Assembly: GCF_002224675.1 (NCBI RefSeq)
Contig: NZ_NMPZ01000007.1
Coordinates: 93,898 to 157,897 of the forward strand
Source of the DNA: Segatella copri
GTDB lineage: Bacteria; Bacteroidota; Bacteroidia; Bacteroidales; Bacteroidaceae
Direction of reading: 5' to 3'
DNA length: 64,000 nt
Numbering within the stretch: the first letter of the stretch is position 1; every line of letters starts with the position of its first letter. Position numbers and translations under genes: made by a program. The notes below the pieces were generated by a model that saw nothing but the letters and a program-made list of their open reading frames with translations, had not been told where the DNA came from and did no database searches. Of the stretch, positions 14,678 to 23,118 are shown one piece after another.

Positions 14678-15136
14678 CTATATTGTCAATAAATCAGAAT
14701 AGTCGGGAATCTCTTCGAGGAATAAATATTTTTTATCGTCGTAATCCATCCGGCAGATGTAGTGCTCCAGTCCGTTGCTCACCACCAGGTAATCTACGTG
14801 GAGCAGGAGATTATATACCGAAATCTGATCGAACACCTTCTGCGTGATGGGGATATGCGGCGCCTTGTATTCGATAATCATCCTGGGGCGGAGTTCGCGG
14901 CTGTAGAGCACGCTGTCGGCACGCAGCACCTTGTCGCCGCATTTCAGCTGGATCTCGTTGGCGAGCAACGAGGCAGGGTAGCCCTTGTGCTCGATGAGAT
15001 AGTGTACGAAGTGCTGGCGCACCCATTCTTCGGGCGTGATGGCTACGTATTTCCTGCGCAGCACATCCAGTATCTTGGGCTGCTGTTTCGTGCCCGAAAC
15101 CTTCATTTCGAAGGTTGGTAAGTTCAAGCGAATCAT
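14678..15136 (-). CDS. HsdR N-terminal-like (PD-(D/E)XK) protein
   Basis: This 152-residue protein resembles the N-terminal nuclease domain of type I restriction subunit R. The PD-(D/E)XK residues can be assigned: Asp in LRADSVLYS and Glu-x-Lys in MIIEYKAPHIP. It lacks the helicase part and no methylase or specificity gene is near, so it is not a restriction system. In Bacteroidetes this gene is regularly found divergent from holA, as here, which points to a housekeeping role in DNA metabolism that has not been defined. An A/T-rich TATATATAATAAGG motif precedes the start codon. Confidence 0.82.
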   Translation of the reverse strand: MIRLNLPTFEMKVSGTKQQPKILDVLRRKYVAITPEEWVRQHFVHYLIEHKGYPASLLANEIQLKCGDKVLRADSVLYSRELRPRMIIEYKAPHIPITQKVFDQISVYNLLLHVDYLVVSNGLEHYICRMDYDDKKYLFLEEIPDYSDLLTI

Positions 15137-15141
15137 TTTTT

Positions 15142-15159
15142 ATACCTTATTATATATAG
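15142..15159 (-). repeat. TATATATAATAAGG motif before the HsdR-N gene
   Basis: The minus strand reads CTATATATAATAAGGTATA, 5 nt before the ATG. Similar copies lie at 36324, 37062 and 53726. Confidence 0.5.
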
Positions 15160-15174
15160 TTCGATTTATTTTTG

Positions 15175-15182
15175 TACCTTTG
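15175..15182 (+). promoter_or_regulatory. -7 element of holA
   Basis: TACCTTTG fits TAnnTTTG; leader of about 80 nt to ATG 15267. Confidence 0.55.
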
Positions 15183-15185
15183 CAA

Positions 15186-15252
15186 ATGGATTGCAGGCTG
15201 GATTCTCTGTGCAGACAGATGAATGGCAGGCTGGAATCACAGTGCAAAGATA
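15186..15252 (+). repeat. Imperfect direct repeat in the holA leader
   Basis: Two roughly 33-bp units share GCAGGCTGGATTC/GCAGGCTGGAATC and TGTGCAGA/AGTGCAAA. It lies wholly in the untranslated leader. Confidence 0.5.
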
Positions 15253-15266
15253 CAAAAAATAAATCA

Positions 15267-16295
15267 ATGGCAGAAAAGAAAAATGCAATAAGTTACGAGT
15301 CGATCATGAAAGATCTCAAGGCTCGGAAGTTTGCGCCCGTGTATGTTCTGATGGGCGACGAACCTTTCTATATAGACAAGATCTGCGATTATATCGCCGA
15401 AAACGTGCTCCAGCCGGAAGAGCGGGACTTCAACCAGACCGTGCTTTTCGGGGCGGATACCACGGCGGTGCAGGTGGTGGATCAGTGTAAGGGATATCCG
15501 ATGATGGCGGAATTCAGGGTGGTGATTGTAAAAGAAGCACAGAATCTGAAGAGTCTGGATGCCCTGGAAAAGTATCTCGAGAAACCGGTGAAATCCACCG
15601 TTCTCGTCATCTGTAACAAAAACGGCAGTATCGACCGCAGAAAGAAGTTCATCCCGAGAGCCGAACAGGTGGGAGTGGTGTTCGAGAGCAAGAAGCTCTA
15701 CGACCGTCAGCTCCCGGGTTTCATCGAAACCTATCTCAAGGCTCGCAAGGCAACCATCGAACCGAAGGCGGTGCAGATGGTGGCAGACCATATCGGAGCC
15801 GATCTTCATCGCCTCACCTCCGAACTCGACAAGCTGCTCATCTCTCTTCCTGACTCCGACCGACGGGTGACTCCGGATGTGGTGGAACGTGAAATAGGAG
15901 TGAGCAAGGACTTCAATGCTTTCGAACTTCGCAGCGCCATCATCCAGCGTGATGTTTTCAAGGCAAATCAGATAATAAACTATTTTGACAGCAATCCGAA
16001 GTCGGGTTCGCTCTATGCGCTCCTCCCGTTGCTCTTCAGTTATTTCCAGAATCTGATGATAGCCTATTATGCTCCGAATAAGCAGAACGAAAATGAGCTT
16101 GCAAAATTCCTGGATTTGCGCGGAACCTGGGCGGTGCGCGATTATACGATGGGAATGAGAAACTATTCCGGAGTGAAAGTGATGCAGATAATCGAGAAGC
16201 TGAAAGAGGTGGATGCGAAGAGCAAGGGCATCGATAATCCGTTTACTTCGGCAGGTGAATTGATGAGAGAACTCATCTTTTTTATCCTCCATTAG
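15267..16295 (+). CDS. holA: DNA polymerase III, delta subunit
   Basis: ATG 15267 (MAEKKNAISYESIMKDLKAR) gives 342 residues, the usual HolA size; the longer open frame upstream covers the promoter and divergent gene. The N-terminal part has the delta pattern APVYVLMGDEPFYIDKICDY, the central part FESKKLYDRQLPGFIETYLK, and the C-terminal collar domain follows from about residue 215. Delta is the clamp-loader wrench that opens the beta sliding clamp. It is divergent from the HsdR-N gene. A terminator-like hairpin lies about 130 nt downstream. Confidence 0.92.
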   Translation: MAEKKNAISYESIMKDLKARKFAPVYVLMGDEPFYIDKICDYIAENVLQPEERDFNQTVLFGADTTAVQVVDQCKGYPMMAEFRVVIVKEAQNLKSLDALEKYLEKPVKSTVLVICNKNGSIDRRKKFIPRAEQVGVVFESKKLYDRQLPGFIETYLKARKATIEPKAVQMVADHIGADLHRLTSELDKLLISLPDSDRRVTPDVVEREIGVSKDFNAFELRSAIIQRDVFKANQIINYFDSNPKSGSLYALLPLLFSYFQNLMIAYYAPNKQNENELAKFLDLRGTWAVRDYTMGMRNYSGVKVMQIIEKLKEVDAKSKGIDNPFTSAGELMRELIFFILH

Positions 16296-17174
16296 GCTGC
16301 TTTCCGGCTCCAAAAATCCGTCGGCAGGCGAGGGTGGGAGAGAGGCTGATTTTTACTCCTCCTTCGTCTTGTCGGAGAAATGAAATGATCTAGAATCGGG
16401 GAGGGCGTTTAGCTTCCTGAAAGTGGTGAAAATAGCGTTCGTTATCGAGAAAACGGGCGCTATTTTTTTTGTTTTTCTCGTGGGGAATCTCTCGTTTGGA
16501 TGAATTTCTCATCTAGATGGTCATTTTTCAGTTTTCGCTGAAATCGCAGTTAACTATAATGAATATCAGATAGTTAACGAAAATAACCCCCTTCAATACT
16601 CGCATTTTTGAGCAAAACCCGACCAACGGGCTTGAAAACGCTCAAAATGGAAAAAATTGCCATCCTCAGACCCTCTTTTTTTAGTGTTTGCATTTATTAA
16701 GGTTTATGTTTCTGTAGTTTAGTAATGTAAATGTGTATTTTGTAAATCGCTCTTTATGTTTATGAATCTAAACTAAAGAAAACTAAATCGGAGAACAGAG
16801 AGAGTGAATTTACAAACGTAAATGTAAATCGGGCGGTTTTGGAATATGAATGTATAAATATACAAGCGAATTATTGAAACGAAAACGTATTGAAACCCAG
16901 TGATTTATAGATTTCTGTTGTTTTATGTAAGATTATGATTTGGCATTTGTCGCAAGAAAGATGCATAAAAGTGGCTGAAATGCCTATTTGTAGGGAATAA
17001 AGGCTTTGAAACTCAGTGAAATAAGAGTTTTAAGTAAAGCATATCATTGTAAAAGCTTTAGATTACTAAAGTTAGATTTGTAAATTTAAACCATAAAACT
17101 AAGAAAGTAAAGATTGGAAGTTTAAATTTGTAAATACAAACCTAAAGTTTAAAAAACAAAATTTTTCCCGAAAA
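16296..17174. other. Long A/T-rich intergenic region without a recognised gene
   Basis: About 880 bp between holA and the XRE gene. Apart from the terminator at 16429-16470 and a hairpin-like CATTTTTGAGC...GCTCAAAATG near 16605-16650, I see nothing that I can name. Frames are short and A/T-biased; a small RNA cannot be excluded. Confidence 0.4.
16429..16470 (+). terminator. Terminator downstream of holA
   Basis: AAATAGCG pairs with CGCTATTT, followed by eight T. Confidence 0.7.
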
Positions 17175-17207
17175 GTTTGGTAAAACCAAATTTTTGCTTT
17201 ATCTTTG
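17175..17207 (+). promoter_or_regulatory. -33/-7 promoter of the XRE regulator
   Basis: TTTG at 17175-17178 and TATCTTTG at 17200-17207 with a 21-nt spacer. Confidence 0.7.
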
Positions 17208-17285
17208 TAAAATCTAAGAAAAATGGGCCAAAAACGGGCCTGTTCGGAAATAAAACATCGTAAAAAATCAAATTCAGACATAGTG

Positions 17286-17873
17286 ATGAAAGATAGAATC
17301 AGACAGATCATGGAGGACCAACACCTCAACCAACAGAACTTCGCGCAGCTCATCGGAAAGTCGACAGCGACCCTGAGCAGCATCTTCAATGATCGCACAA
17401 AACCATCGCTCGACATCGTAGATGCAATCAAGAAAAAGTTGCCTCAGGTGAACCTTGAGTGGTTGCTTTATGGTACTCCTCCTATGTATATTAATAAGGT
17501 GGAAGGTGCCCAGGCGGGTGCTTCAGCCAGAGGTGAAAACGGAGCGGACGATGATTCGCTCGATATGTATGGAGACGCTGTAGGCGTGGCTGGTACAGGT
17601 GCTTCGGCAGCAGGTATGGGCGGAAGCCATGGGGGCATAGGTGGCGCTGGCGGCGTGGTGGAGCCTACCCTGGATTTCGGGGGCAGCGAGGGATCCGACT
17701 CCCCTACTTCTCCATCGCTCTTTGACCAGCCTCAAACACACGGTGTAAAAAGGACACCTAAAAATATCGCCAATGCAGCAGTTAAATATGTGGACAAACC
17801 GCAGCGTAAGATTACCGAGATCCGCATCTTCTACGATGACCAGACCTGGGAGACTTTCGTTCCGAAGAAATAG
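17286..17873 (+). CDS. XRE-type helix-turn-helix regulator with Gly-rich linker
   Basis: ATG 17286 (MKDRIRQIMEDQHLNQQNFA) gives 195 residues and leaves a leader of about 70 nt; ATG 17223 is possible but too near the promoter. Residues 1-65 form a Cro/CI-type HTH: QQNFAQLIGKSTATLSSIFN. Then comes a long Gly/Ala/Asp linker, probably disordered, and a conserved C-terminal block with KITEIRIFYDDQTWETFVPK. This architecture recurs in Bacteroidetes, but its targets are unknown. It precedes the pyrK-pyrD genes yet those have their own promoter, so a joint function is not implied. Confidence 0.8.
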   Translation: MKDRIRQIMEDQHLNQQNFAQLIGKSTATLSSIFNDRTKPSLDIVDAIKKKLPQVNLEWLLYGTPPMYINKVEGAQAGASARGENGADDDSLDMYGDAVGVAGTGASAAGMGGSHGGIGGAGGVVEPTLDFGGSEGSDSPTSPSLFDQPQTHGVKRTPKNIANAAVKYVDKPQRKITEIRIFYDDQTWETFVPKK

Positions 17874-17955
17874 GCCGGTGCTCTGCTGTCGGGAATAAGG
17901 TGGCAATAAAGAAGGAATAAAGTAAGAGGGGGAGCTGAAAAAATCGCTCTTTCTC

Positions 17956-17986
17956 TTTGTGAAGTTCGAATTTTGTTGTACCTTTG
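17956..17986 (+). promoter_or_regulatory. -33/-7 promoter of pyrK
   Basis: TTTG 17956-17959, TACCTTTG 17979-17986, spacer 19 nt; leader about 58 nt. Confidence 0.75.
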
Positions 17987-18050
17987 CACTGCCTATATAT
18001 AAATAGGTATAACAGCAAGCATTAATAACAAGCATTAAAATAGCAATAAG

Positions 18051-18827
18051 ATGAAAAAATATGTTCTAGACCTTAAGGTGGTTTCTGTAGAAGCACTCAG
18101 CGATAAGCACGTATTGATTAAGCTTACCGACGAGAAACCTCTGCCGGAAATCCTGCCTGGACAATTCGTAGAAGTAAAGGTAGATCATTCGCCTGCCACC
18201 ATGCTTCGCCGTCCTATCTCCATCAATTTCGTGGATAGAGAAACCAACCAGCTCTGGCTGCTCGTTGCCATGGTGGGCGACGGAACCCGCCAGCTCGGAA
18301 AGCTTCAGGCTGGCGATACGCTCAACTGTATGCTGCCTCTGGGCAATGGTTTCACCATGCCTACAGAGAAGAGTCAGAAGTATCTCCTCGTGGGTGGTGG
18401 CGTAGGTGTGGCTCCGCTGCTCTACTTCGGAAAACTCATCAAGGAGTTTGGTGCAGATGTAACCTTCCTGCTGGGTGCCCGCAAGGCTTCCGACCTGCTG
18501 GAGCTGGATGAGTTTGCCAAGATAGGAAAGGTATGCATCACTACCGAGGATGGCTCTGCCGGCGAGGTGGGTTTCGTAACCAATCACTCTGTGCTGGAGA
18601 ACGAGCAGTTTGACATGATTTCTACCTGCGGTCCGAAGCCGATGATGGTGAGCGTGGCTCGCTTTGCCAAGAAGGCTGGCGTGGAGTGCGAGGTTTCCCT
18701 GGAGAACAAGATGGCGTGCGGCGTAGGTGCCTGCCTCTGCTGCGTGGAGAAGACCACCGAGGGACATAAGTGCGTTTGCAAGGATGGTCCGGTCATCAAC
18801 ATCAAGCAGCTCACCTGGGATATCTAG
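18051..18827 (+). CDS. pyrK: Dihydroorotate dehydrogenase electron transfer subunit
   Basis: This 258-residue subunit carries FAD and a [2Fe-2S] cluster and passes electrons from PyrD to NAD+. Visible features: the FAD-binding MLRRPISINFVDRE, the NAD-domain glycine motif LVGGGVGVAPLLYF, and the C-terminal cluster cysteines in KMACGVGACLCCVEKT and HKCVCKDGPV. Length is normal. pyrD follows after 235 nt occupied by a REP-like element, a wider gap than usual for this heterodimer; the pair still probably shares a transcript. Confidence 0.93.
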   Translation: MKKYVLDLKVVSVEALSDKHVLIKLTDEKPLPEILPGQFVEVKVDHSPATMLRRPISINFVDRETNQLWLLVAMVGDGTRQLGKLQAGDTLNCMLPLGNGFTMPTEKSQKYLLVGGGVGVAPLLYFGKLIKEFGADVTFLLGARKASDLLELDEFAKIGKVCITTEDGSAGEVGFVTNHSVLENEQFDMISTCGPKPMMVSVARFAKKAGVECEVSLENKMACGVGACLCCVEKTTEGHKCVCKDGPVINIKQLTWDI

Positions 18828-18926
18828 TCATTCCCTAGGGTATATCTGATTGGCTCCACTCGCCCTGAACCAACGGTCACCGGCCGAAGGGAAAGGTAAA
18901 GGACAGAAGCTATCAGGTAAGCCCCA

Positions 18927-19017
18927 CACGCCCTGAAAGGGCAGAAGCTCCTAGCCCAGGGCATCGCCCTGGGTATGATTGTACCAAATTGCAAGTCGCC
19001 CTGAAAGGGCAAAAGCA
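18927..19017. repeat. REP-like element between pyrK and pyrD
   Basis: It contains ACGCCCTGAAAGGGCAGAAG, CCCAGGGCATCGCCCTGGG and CGCCCTGAAAGGGCAAAAGC. It may affect read-through from pyrK to pyrD or mRNA stability. Confidence 0.8.
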
Positions 19018-19062
19018 TTTGTAATCCAAATGTAATAGAATATTATTTGATTAAGAAAGATT

Positions 19063-19971
19063 ATGGCTGATTTAAGTGTAAATATAAAGGATTTGAAGCT
19101 GAAGAATCCAGTGATGACTGCATCGGGAACTTTCGGCTACGGATTGGAGTTTGCTGATTTCGTTCCGCTGGAGGAAATCGGAGGTATCATCGTAAAGGGT
19201 ACTACCCTGGAACCACGCGAGGGAAATGACTATCCACGCATGGCTGAAACTCCACAGGGAATGCTCAACTGCGTGGGTCTTCAGAATAAGGGTGTGGAGT
19301 ACTTCTGCGAGCACATCTATCCTCAGATCAAGGACATCGATACCAATATGATTGTAAACGTGAGCGGACACTCGCCTGAGAGCTATGCGGAGTGTGCTGC
19401 ACGCGTGAATGAGCTGGATAAGATTCCTGCCATCGAGCTGAATATTTCCTGCCCTAACGTAAAGGATGGCGGTATGGCTTTCGGCGTTACCTGCGAGGGT
19501 GCTGCAAGCGTCGTGAAGGCGGTGCGCAAGGTGTATGACAAGACCTTGATCGTGAAGCTTTCGCCTAACGTAACCAGTATTGCCGACATCGCCCGTGCGG
19601 TAGAGGCTGAGGGTGCCGACTCTGTTTCACTCATCAACACATTGATGGGTATGGCGGTGGATATCGAGAAGCGCCAGCCGCTGCTGAGCATCCGTACTGG
19701 CGGTTTGAGTGGCCCTTGCGTCAAGCCAGTGGCATTGCGCATGGTTTACGATGTGGCCCACGCCGTGAAGATTCCGGTAGTAGGACTGGGCGGTATCCAG
19801 AATGCCAAGGATGCCATCGAGTTTATGATGTGTGGTGCTACTGCCATCGAAATCGGTACAGCCAACTTCATCGATCCTGCCGTAACCAAGAAGGTGAAGG
19901 ATGGTATGAACGAGTGGCTTGATGCTCACGGCTGTAAGTCGGTGACAGAAATTATCGGTGCCATCAAGTAA
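19063..19971 (+). CDS. pyrD: Dihydroorotate dehydrogenase, class 1B catalytic subunit
   Basis: This 302-residue FMN enzyme oxidises dihydroorotate to orotate in pyrimidine synthesis. Class 1 is shown by Cys130 in [14 protein letters not shown] (class 2 enzymes use Ser), and class 1B by the partner pyrK. Substrate and FMN residues are seen in [22 protein letters not shown], and [19 protein letters not shown]. Start and length match the family. REP elements flank the gene on both sides. Confidence 0.94.
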   Translation: MADLSVNIKDLKLKNPVMTASGTFGYGLEFADFVPLEEIGGIIVKGTTLEPREGNDYPRMAETPQGMLNCVGLQNKGVEYFCEHIYPQIKDIDTNMIVNVSGHSPESYAECAARVNELDKIPAIELNISCPNVKDGGMAFGVTCEGAASVVKAVRKVYDKTLIVKLSPNVTSIADIARAVEAEGADSVSLINTLMGMAVDIEKRQPLLSIRTGGLSGPCVKPVALRMVYDVAHAVKIPVVGLGGIQNAKDAIEFMMCGATAIEIGTANFIDPAVTKKVKDGMNEWLDAHGCKSVTEIIGAIK

Positions 19972-20027
19972 ATGCTGGTCGCCAACAGATAAATTACACA
20001 TTATTATATATAACAGACTGAACTATC

Positions 20028-20131
20028 GCATGTGGTTCAAGAACGGGCTGAAGGCCCAAAAGCTCCTAGCCCAGGGCATCGCCCTGGGTATAATGGCAAT
20101 CAGCAAGGCGCCCTGTAAGGGCAAAAGCTTT
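20028..20131. repeat. REP-like element downstream of pyrD, near-identical to 9231-9334
   Basis: Same 104-bp sequence as the copy left of the RAYT gene, with two differences (ATA versus GCA). It forms an inverted pair with 20151-20243. Confidence 0.88.
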
Positions 20132-20150
20132 GTATATTGCCCAGTATTTT

Positions 20151-20243
20151 AAAGCTTTTGCCCTTTCAGGGCGACAAGTTTGTGTCCGTAATTACCCAGG
20201 GCGATGCCCTGGGCTAGGAGCTTCTGCCCTTTCAGGGCGTGTG
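20151..20243. repeat. REP-like element, inverted neighbour of 20028-20131
   Basis: AAAGCTTTTGCCCTTTCAGG, CCCAGGGCGATGCCCTGGG and AGGAGCTTCTGCCC are the reverse of the preceding copy, as on the right of the RAYT gene. The pair here lacks a transposase. Confidence 0.85.
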
Positions 20244-20274
20244 GGCTTACATGCGTAACTAAAATAGAATAGGT

Positions 20275-20550
20275 ATGATGGATTTGAATGATATGGATCC
20301 CGTTCTGCTCGTAGCAGCTCTTACGCAGCAGATAGCGGAACAGGAGAAGCGCGCAGCGGCTTGCAGCGAGGATGCTGAGAACAAAGCTGCGCTGAGCAAG
20401 AACCTGCTGAGACGAGGCAATCTGCTGATTCAGATGGGTGATAAGGAGGGAGCCGGAAAGGATATGCAGAGATACCTGCAGCTGAATCCCGAGAAGATAG
20501 AGGAGCTTACCGGAGAGTTTAAGGCTGAAGGAAGAGAACATTGCCGATAA
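20275..20550 (+). CDS. Small TPR-like protein
   Basis: This 91-residue protein starts MMDLNDMDPVLLVAALTQQI (ATG 20275 or 20278). Residues about 42-75 look like one tetratricopeptide-type helical hairpin (LLRRGNLLIQMGDKEGAGKD and then MQRYLQLNPEKIEEL). The rest is helical and charged. No signal peptide. Its role is unknown; it lies directly upstream of the aromatic operon leader, but that has its own promoter. The last codons (GAACATTGCCGATAA) are repeated after the stop at 20557. Confidence 0.62.
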   Translation: MMDLNDMDPVLLVAALTQQIAEQEKRAAACSEDAENKAALSKNLLRRGNLLIQMGDKEGAGKDMQRYLQLNPEKIEELTGEFKAEGREHCR

Positions 20551-20577
20551 TTGTCTGAGCATTGCCGGTAAATGTTC
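20536..20577 (+). repeat. 21-bp repeat copying the 3' end of the TPR-like gene
   Basis: GAACATTGCCGATAA (with the stop) at 20536-20550 and GAGCATTGCCGGTAA at 20557-20571, a period of 21 bp. Confidence 0.7.
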
Positions 20578-20700
20578 TTTCGAAATGATACGAATGCTGA
20601 TAAAAATCTGCCAGTTTAGGGCTTTTTCTGATAAAAATCTGCTGAAAATCTGCTAAAAAGCAGAAAATATAAGGAAAATAAAGAAAAAACTGACAATTTG

Positions 20701-20732
20701 TTTGGTGGTATCAAAGAAAAGTGTTACTTTTG
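20701..20732 (+). promoter_or_regulatory. -33/-7 promoter of the aromatic amino acid operon
   Basis: TTTG (TTTGGTGGT) at 20701-20704 and TACTTTTG at 20725-20732, spacer 20 nt; about 98 nt of leader before the leader-peptide ATG. Confidence 0.82.
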
Positions 20733-20835
20733 CAAACGAGTTGAGACTTTCATCGGTTGATGCTCCATCTGAGCTACTTCATTCTGAAGACTGATGGCTC
20801 AGCAATAAATGAATAACAAATAAAAGAATAAGAAA

Positions 20836-20925
20836 ATGGAAAAGTTGAACGCTTACTTTTTTAGCTATTACTTTTACTTTGCAAGCAATTGTAAAGCGGG
20901 AAGTTGCGTATATATTTCAACTTAG
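20836..20925 (+). CDS. Phe/Tyr-rich leader peptide of an attenuator
   Basis: This 29-residue peptide reads MEKLNAYFFSYYFYFASN and continues to TAG at 20923. Eight of the nine residues 7-15 are Phe or Tyr (four each), the composition of attenuator leader peptides that measure the charged tRNA pools for these amino acids. It follows a clear promoter, is followed within 26 nt by an intrinsic terminator, and precedes prephenate dehydratase, aminotransferase, DAHP synthase-chorismate mutase and prephenate dehydrogenase, which make exactly Phe and Tyr. Stalling on these codons would be expected to let an alternative RNA fold displace the terminator; that is inference. A stem ATTTCAA/TTGAAAT around the stop codon is a candidate competing structure. 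Confidence 0.85.
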   Translation: MEKLNAYFFSYYFYFASNCKAGSCVYIST

Positions 20926-20950
20926 GATATAAGATTCTTGAAATCATCGA

Positions 20951-20985
20951 AACGGTCCCGCTCTATTGTGAGCAGGACCGTTTTT
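20951..20985 (+). terminator. Attenuator terminator before pheA
   Basis: AACGGTCC-GCTC pairs with GAGC-GGACCGTT, followed by TTTTT. It lies between the leader peptide and the first structural gene. Confidence 0.9.
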
Positions 20986-21060
20986 CGTAAAACTCGAATC
21001 CGTTTTCCGAAAAATCCGTTTTCCAAAATCAGGAGATAATGTAAAAAAGAGAGTGAAACA

Positions 21061-21894
21061 ATGAAGAGAATTGCAATACAAGGAGAGTTGGGATCCTTCC
21101 ACGACATTACCGCCCACGAGTATTTCCAGGGCGAGCAGATAGAGTTAATCTGTTGCGCTACCTTCGAGGAGGTGTTTGAGAACATCAAGCGAGATCCTAC
21201 CATCATCGGCATCTGCGCCATCGAGAACACCATCGCCGGCAGTCTGCTCCACAACTACGAGCTGCTCCGGGAGAGCGGAACCACCGTGGTGGGTGAGCAC
21301 AAGCTCCACATCGAGCACAGCATCTGCTGCCTGCCTTCCGACGACTGGAGCACCCTGCAGGAGGTTCACTCTCATCCTGTAGCGCTGATGCAGTGTGGCA
21401 AGTTTCTCGCCAACCATCCTGATCTCAAGGCGGTGGAGGCTGAGGATACCGCAGGTTCTGCCGCATTCATCGCCCAGCACCAGGTTCACGGATGGGCAGC
21501 CATCTGTTCTGCCTACGCTGCCAGGATGTATGGCATGAAGGTACTGCAGGAGGGAATCCACGACAATCCGCACAACTACACCCGATTCCTCGTGGTCTGC
21601 AATCCGCAGAAGGCCGCTCTTCTCCGACCTATCGAAAAGGCCAACAAGGCGAGCATCGTCTTCAGCCTTTCACACGACAAGGGTTCGCTCTCCAAGGTTC
21701 TCACCATCCTGAGCTTCTACGACATCAATCTCACCAAGATCCAGTCGCTGCCAAGCATCGGTCATGAATGGGAATATCTCTTCTACGTGGATCTCACCTT
21801 CGATAATCTGACCCGCTATCGCCAGAGCATCGATGCCATCACACCACTCGTGAAGAAACTCACGGTGCTGGGAGAATATGAGGAAAAAGAATAG
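21061..21894 (+). CDS. pheA: Prephenate dehydratase with ACT domain
   Basis: This 277-residue enzyme converts prephenate to phenylpyruvate. The prephenate dehydratase domain covers residues about 1-180 (IAIQGELGSFHDITAHEYF, AIENTIAGSLLHNYELL, and the family Thr-Arg-Phe in HNYTRFLVV). The C-terminal ACT domain (SIVFSLSHDKGSLSKVLTIL, about 200-275) should give feedback inhibition by Phe. No chorismate mutase part is present; that activity is supplied by the DAHP synthase fusion two genes on. It is the first structural gene after the Phe/Tyr attenuator. Confidence 0.93.
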   Translation: MKRIAIQGELGSFHDITAHEYFQGEQIELICCATFEEVFENIKRDPTIIGICAIENTIAGSLLHNYELLRESGTTVVGEHKLHIEHSICCLPSDDWSTLQEVHSHPVALMQCGKFLANHPDLKAVEAEDTAGSAAFIAQHQVHGWAAICSAYAARMYGMKVLQEGIHDNPHNYTRFLVVCNPQKAALLRPIEKANKASIVFSLSHDKGSLSKVLTILSFYDINLTKIQSLPSIGHEWEYLFYVDLTFDNLTRYRQSIDAITPLVKKLTVLGEYEEKE

Positions 21895-21922
21895 TAACAT
21901 TTCAAAATAAAAGAGAATAAAA

Positions 21923-23092
21923 ATGATACAACCAGCCAATAGAGTAACAGAAATACAGGAATACTACTTCAGCCGTAAGCTGAAGGAAGTGGCTAAGCTT
22001 AATGCCGAGGGACAGGACATCATCAGCCTCGCCATCGGAAGTCCAGACATGCCGCCTTCTAAGCAGACCATCGATACGCTCTGCGAGGTAGCCCATAACC
22101 CTGCTGCACACGGATATCAGCCTACGGTGGGCATCCCGGAGTTGCGCAAGGCGATGGCTGGTTATTACAAGAGATGGTATGACGTGGATCTTGACTGGGC
22201 TACGGAAATCCAGCCCCTCATTGGTAGCAAGGAGGGTATCCTGCATGTTACGCTCGCCTTCTGCAACCCTGGCGACGAGGTGCTCATCCCAAACCCGGGC
22301 TATCCTACCTATACTGCCATCAACAAGATTCTCGGCACCAAGATTACCTATTACGACCTGCGCGAGGACAATGAATGGCAGCCAGACTTCGAGGCGCTGG
22401 AGAAGATGGACCTCAGCCACGTGAAGCTGATGTGGACCAACTATCCGAACATGCCGACTGGAGGCGTGGCAAAGATGGAGACCTACGAGCGACTCGTGAA
22501 GTTTGCCAAGGACCACAACATCGTGGTGGTGAACGACAACCCTTATTCGCTCATCCTCAACGAGCATCCGCTGAGCATCATGCAGGTGCCTGGCGCCAAG
22601 GACTGCTGCATCGAATTCAATTCGCTCAGCAAGAGCCACAACATGCCGGGATGGCGTGTGGCTATGATTTCGAGCAACAAGCAGTTTATCTCCTGGATCC
22701 TGAAGGTGAAGAGCAACATCGACAACGGATGCTTCCGCGGAATCCAGCTCGCTGCTGCCGAGGCCATGCTCAACAATACCGACGAGTGGCACCGTGAGAA
22801 CAACATCACCAACTATCGCCGCCGCCGCGACATCGCCGAGCAGATTATGCAGGTATTGGACTGCAAGTTTGATCCTAACCAGGTGGGCATGTTCCTCTGG
22901 GGCAAGATTCCTGAGAAATACGCCGATGTAGAAGACCTCACAGAGAAGATTCTCCACGAGGCGCGCGTATTCATCACCCCTGGATTCATCTTCGGAAGCA
23001 ACGGCAAGCGATACATCCGCATCAGCCTTTGTGCCAAGGATGAGAAAATGAAGGAGGCGCTGGAAAGAATCAGAAAAGTCTTTGGAAAGTAA
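21923..23092 (+). CDS. Class I/II aminotransferase (aromatic or aspartate type)
   Basis: This 389-residue PLP enzyme has the fold-type I pattern: YQPTVGIPELRKAMAGYYK, the ring-contact VLIPNPGYPTY, VVVNDNPYS with the PLP-contact Asp and Tyr, and the Schiff-base lysine in EFNSLSKSHNMPGWRVAM. It starts 28 nt after pheA within the same operon, so it likely transaminates phenylpyruvate and hydroxyphenylpyruvate (or prephenate); the exact acceptor cannot be read from the sequence. A role as diaminopimelate-type aminotransferase is less likely here. Confidence 0.85.
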   Translation: MIQPANRVTEIQEYYFSRKLKEVAKLNAEGQDIISLAIGSPDMPPSKQTIDTLCEVAHNPAAHGYQPTVGIPELRKAMAGYYKRWYDVDLDWATEIQPLIGSKEGILHVTLAFCNPGDEVLIPNPGYPTYTAINKILGTKITYYDLREDNEWQPDFEALEKMDLSHVKLMWTNYPNMPTGGVAKMETYERLVKFAKDHNIVVVNDNPYSLILNEHPLSIMQVPGAKDCCIEFNSLSKSHNMPGWRVAMISSNKQFISWILKVKSNIDNGCFRGIQLAAAEAMLNNTDEWHRENNITNYRRRRDIAEQIMQVLDCKFDPNQVGMFLWGKIPEKYADVEDLTEKILHEARVFITPGFIFGSNGKRYIRISLCAKDEKMKEALERIRKVFGK

Positions 23093-23118
23093 AAAAATAA
23101 AAATTAAAATATACGACT

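Noticed and set aside
14678..15136. Type I restriction-modification system
   Set aside because: Only the HsdR N-terminal-like domain is present, with no helicase, methylase or specificity gene; the holA neighbourhood is the usual one in Bacteroidetes.
16296..17174. Hidden gene or stable RNA in the gap before the XRE regulator
   Set aside because: No frame of reasonable length or known RNA fold could be supported from the sequence alone.
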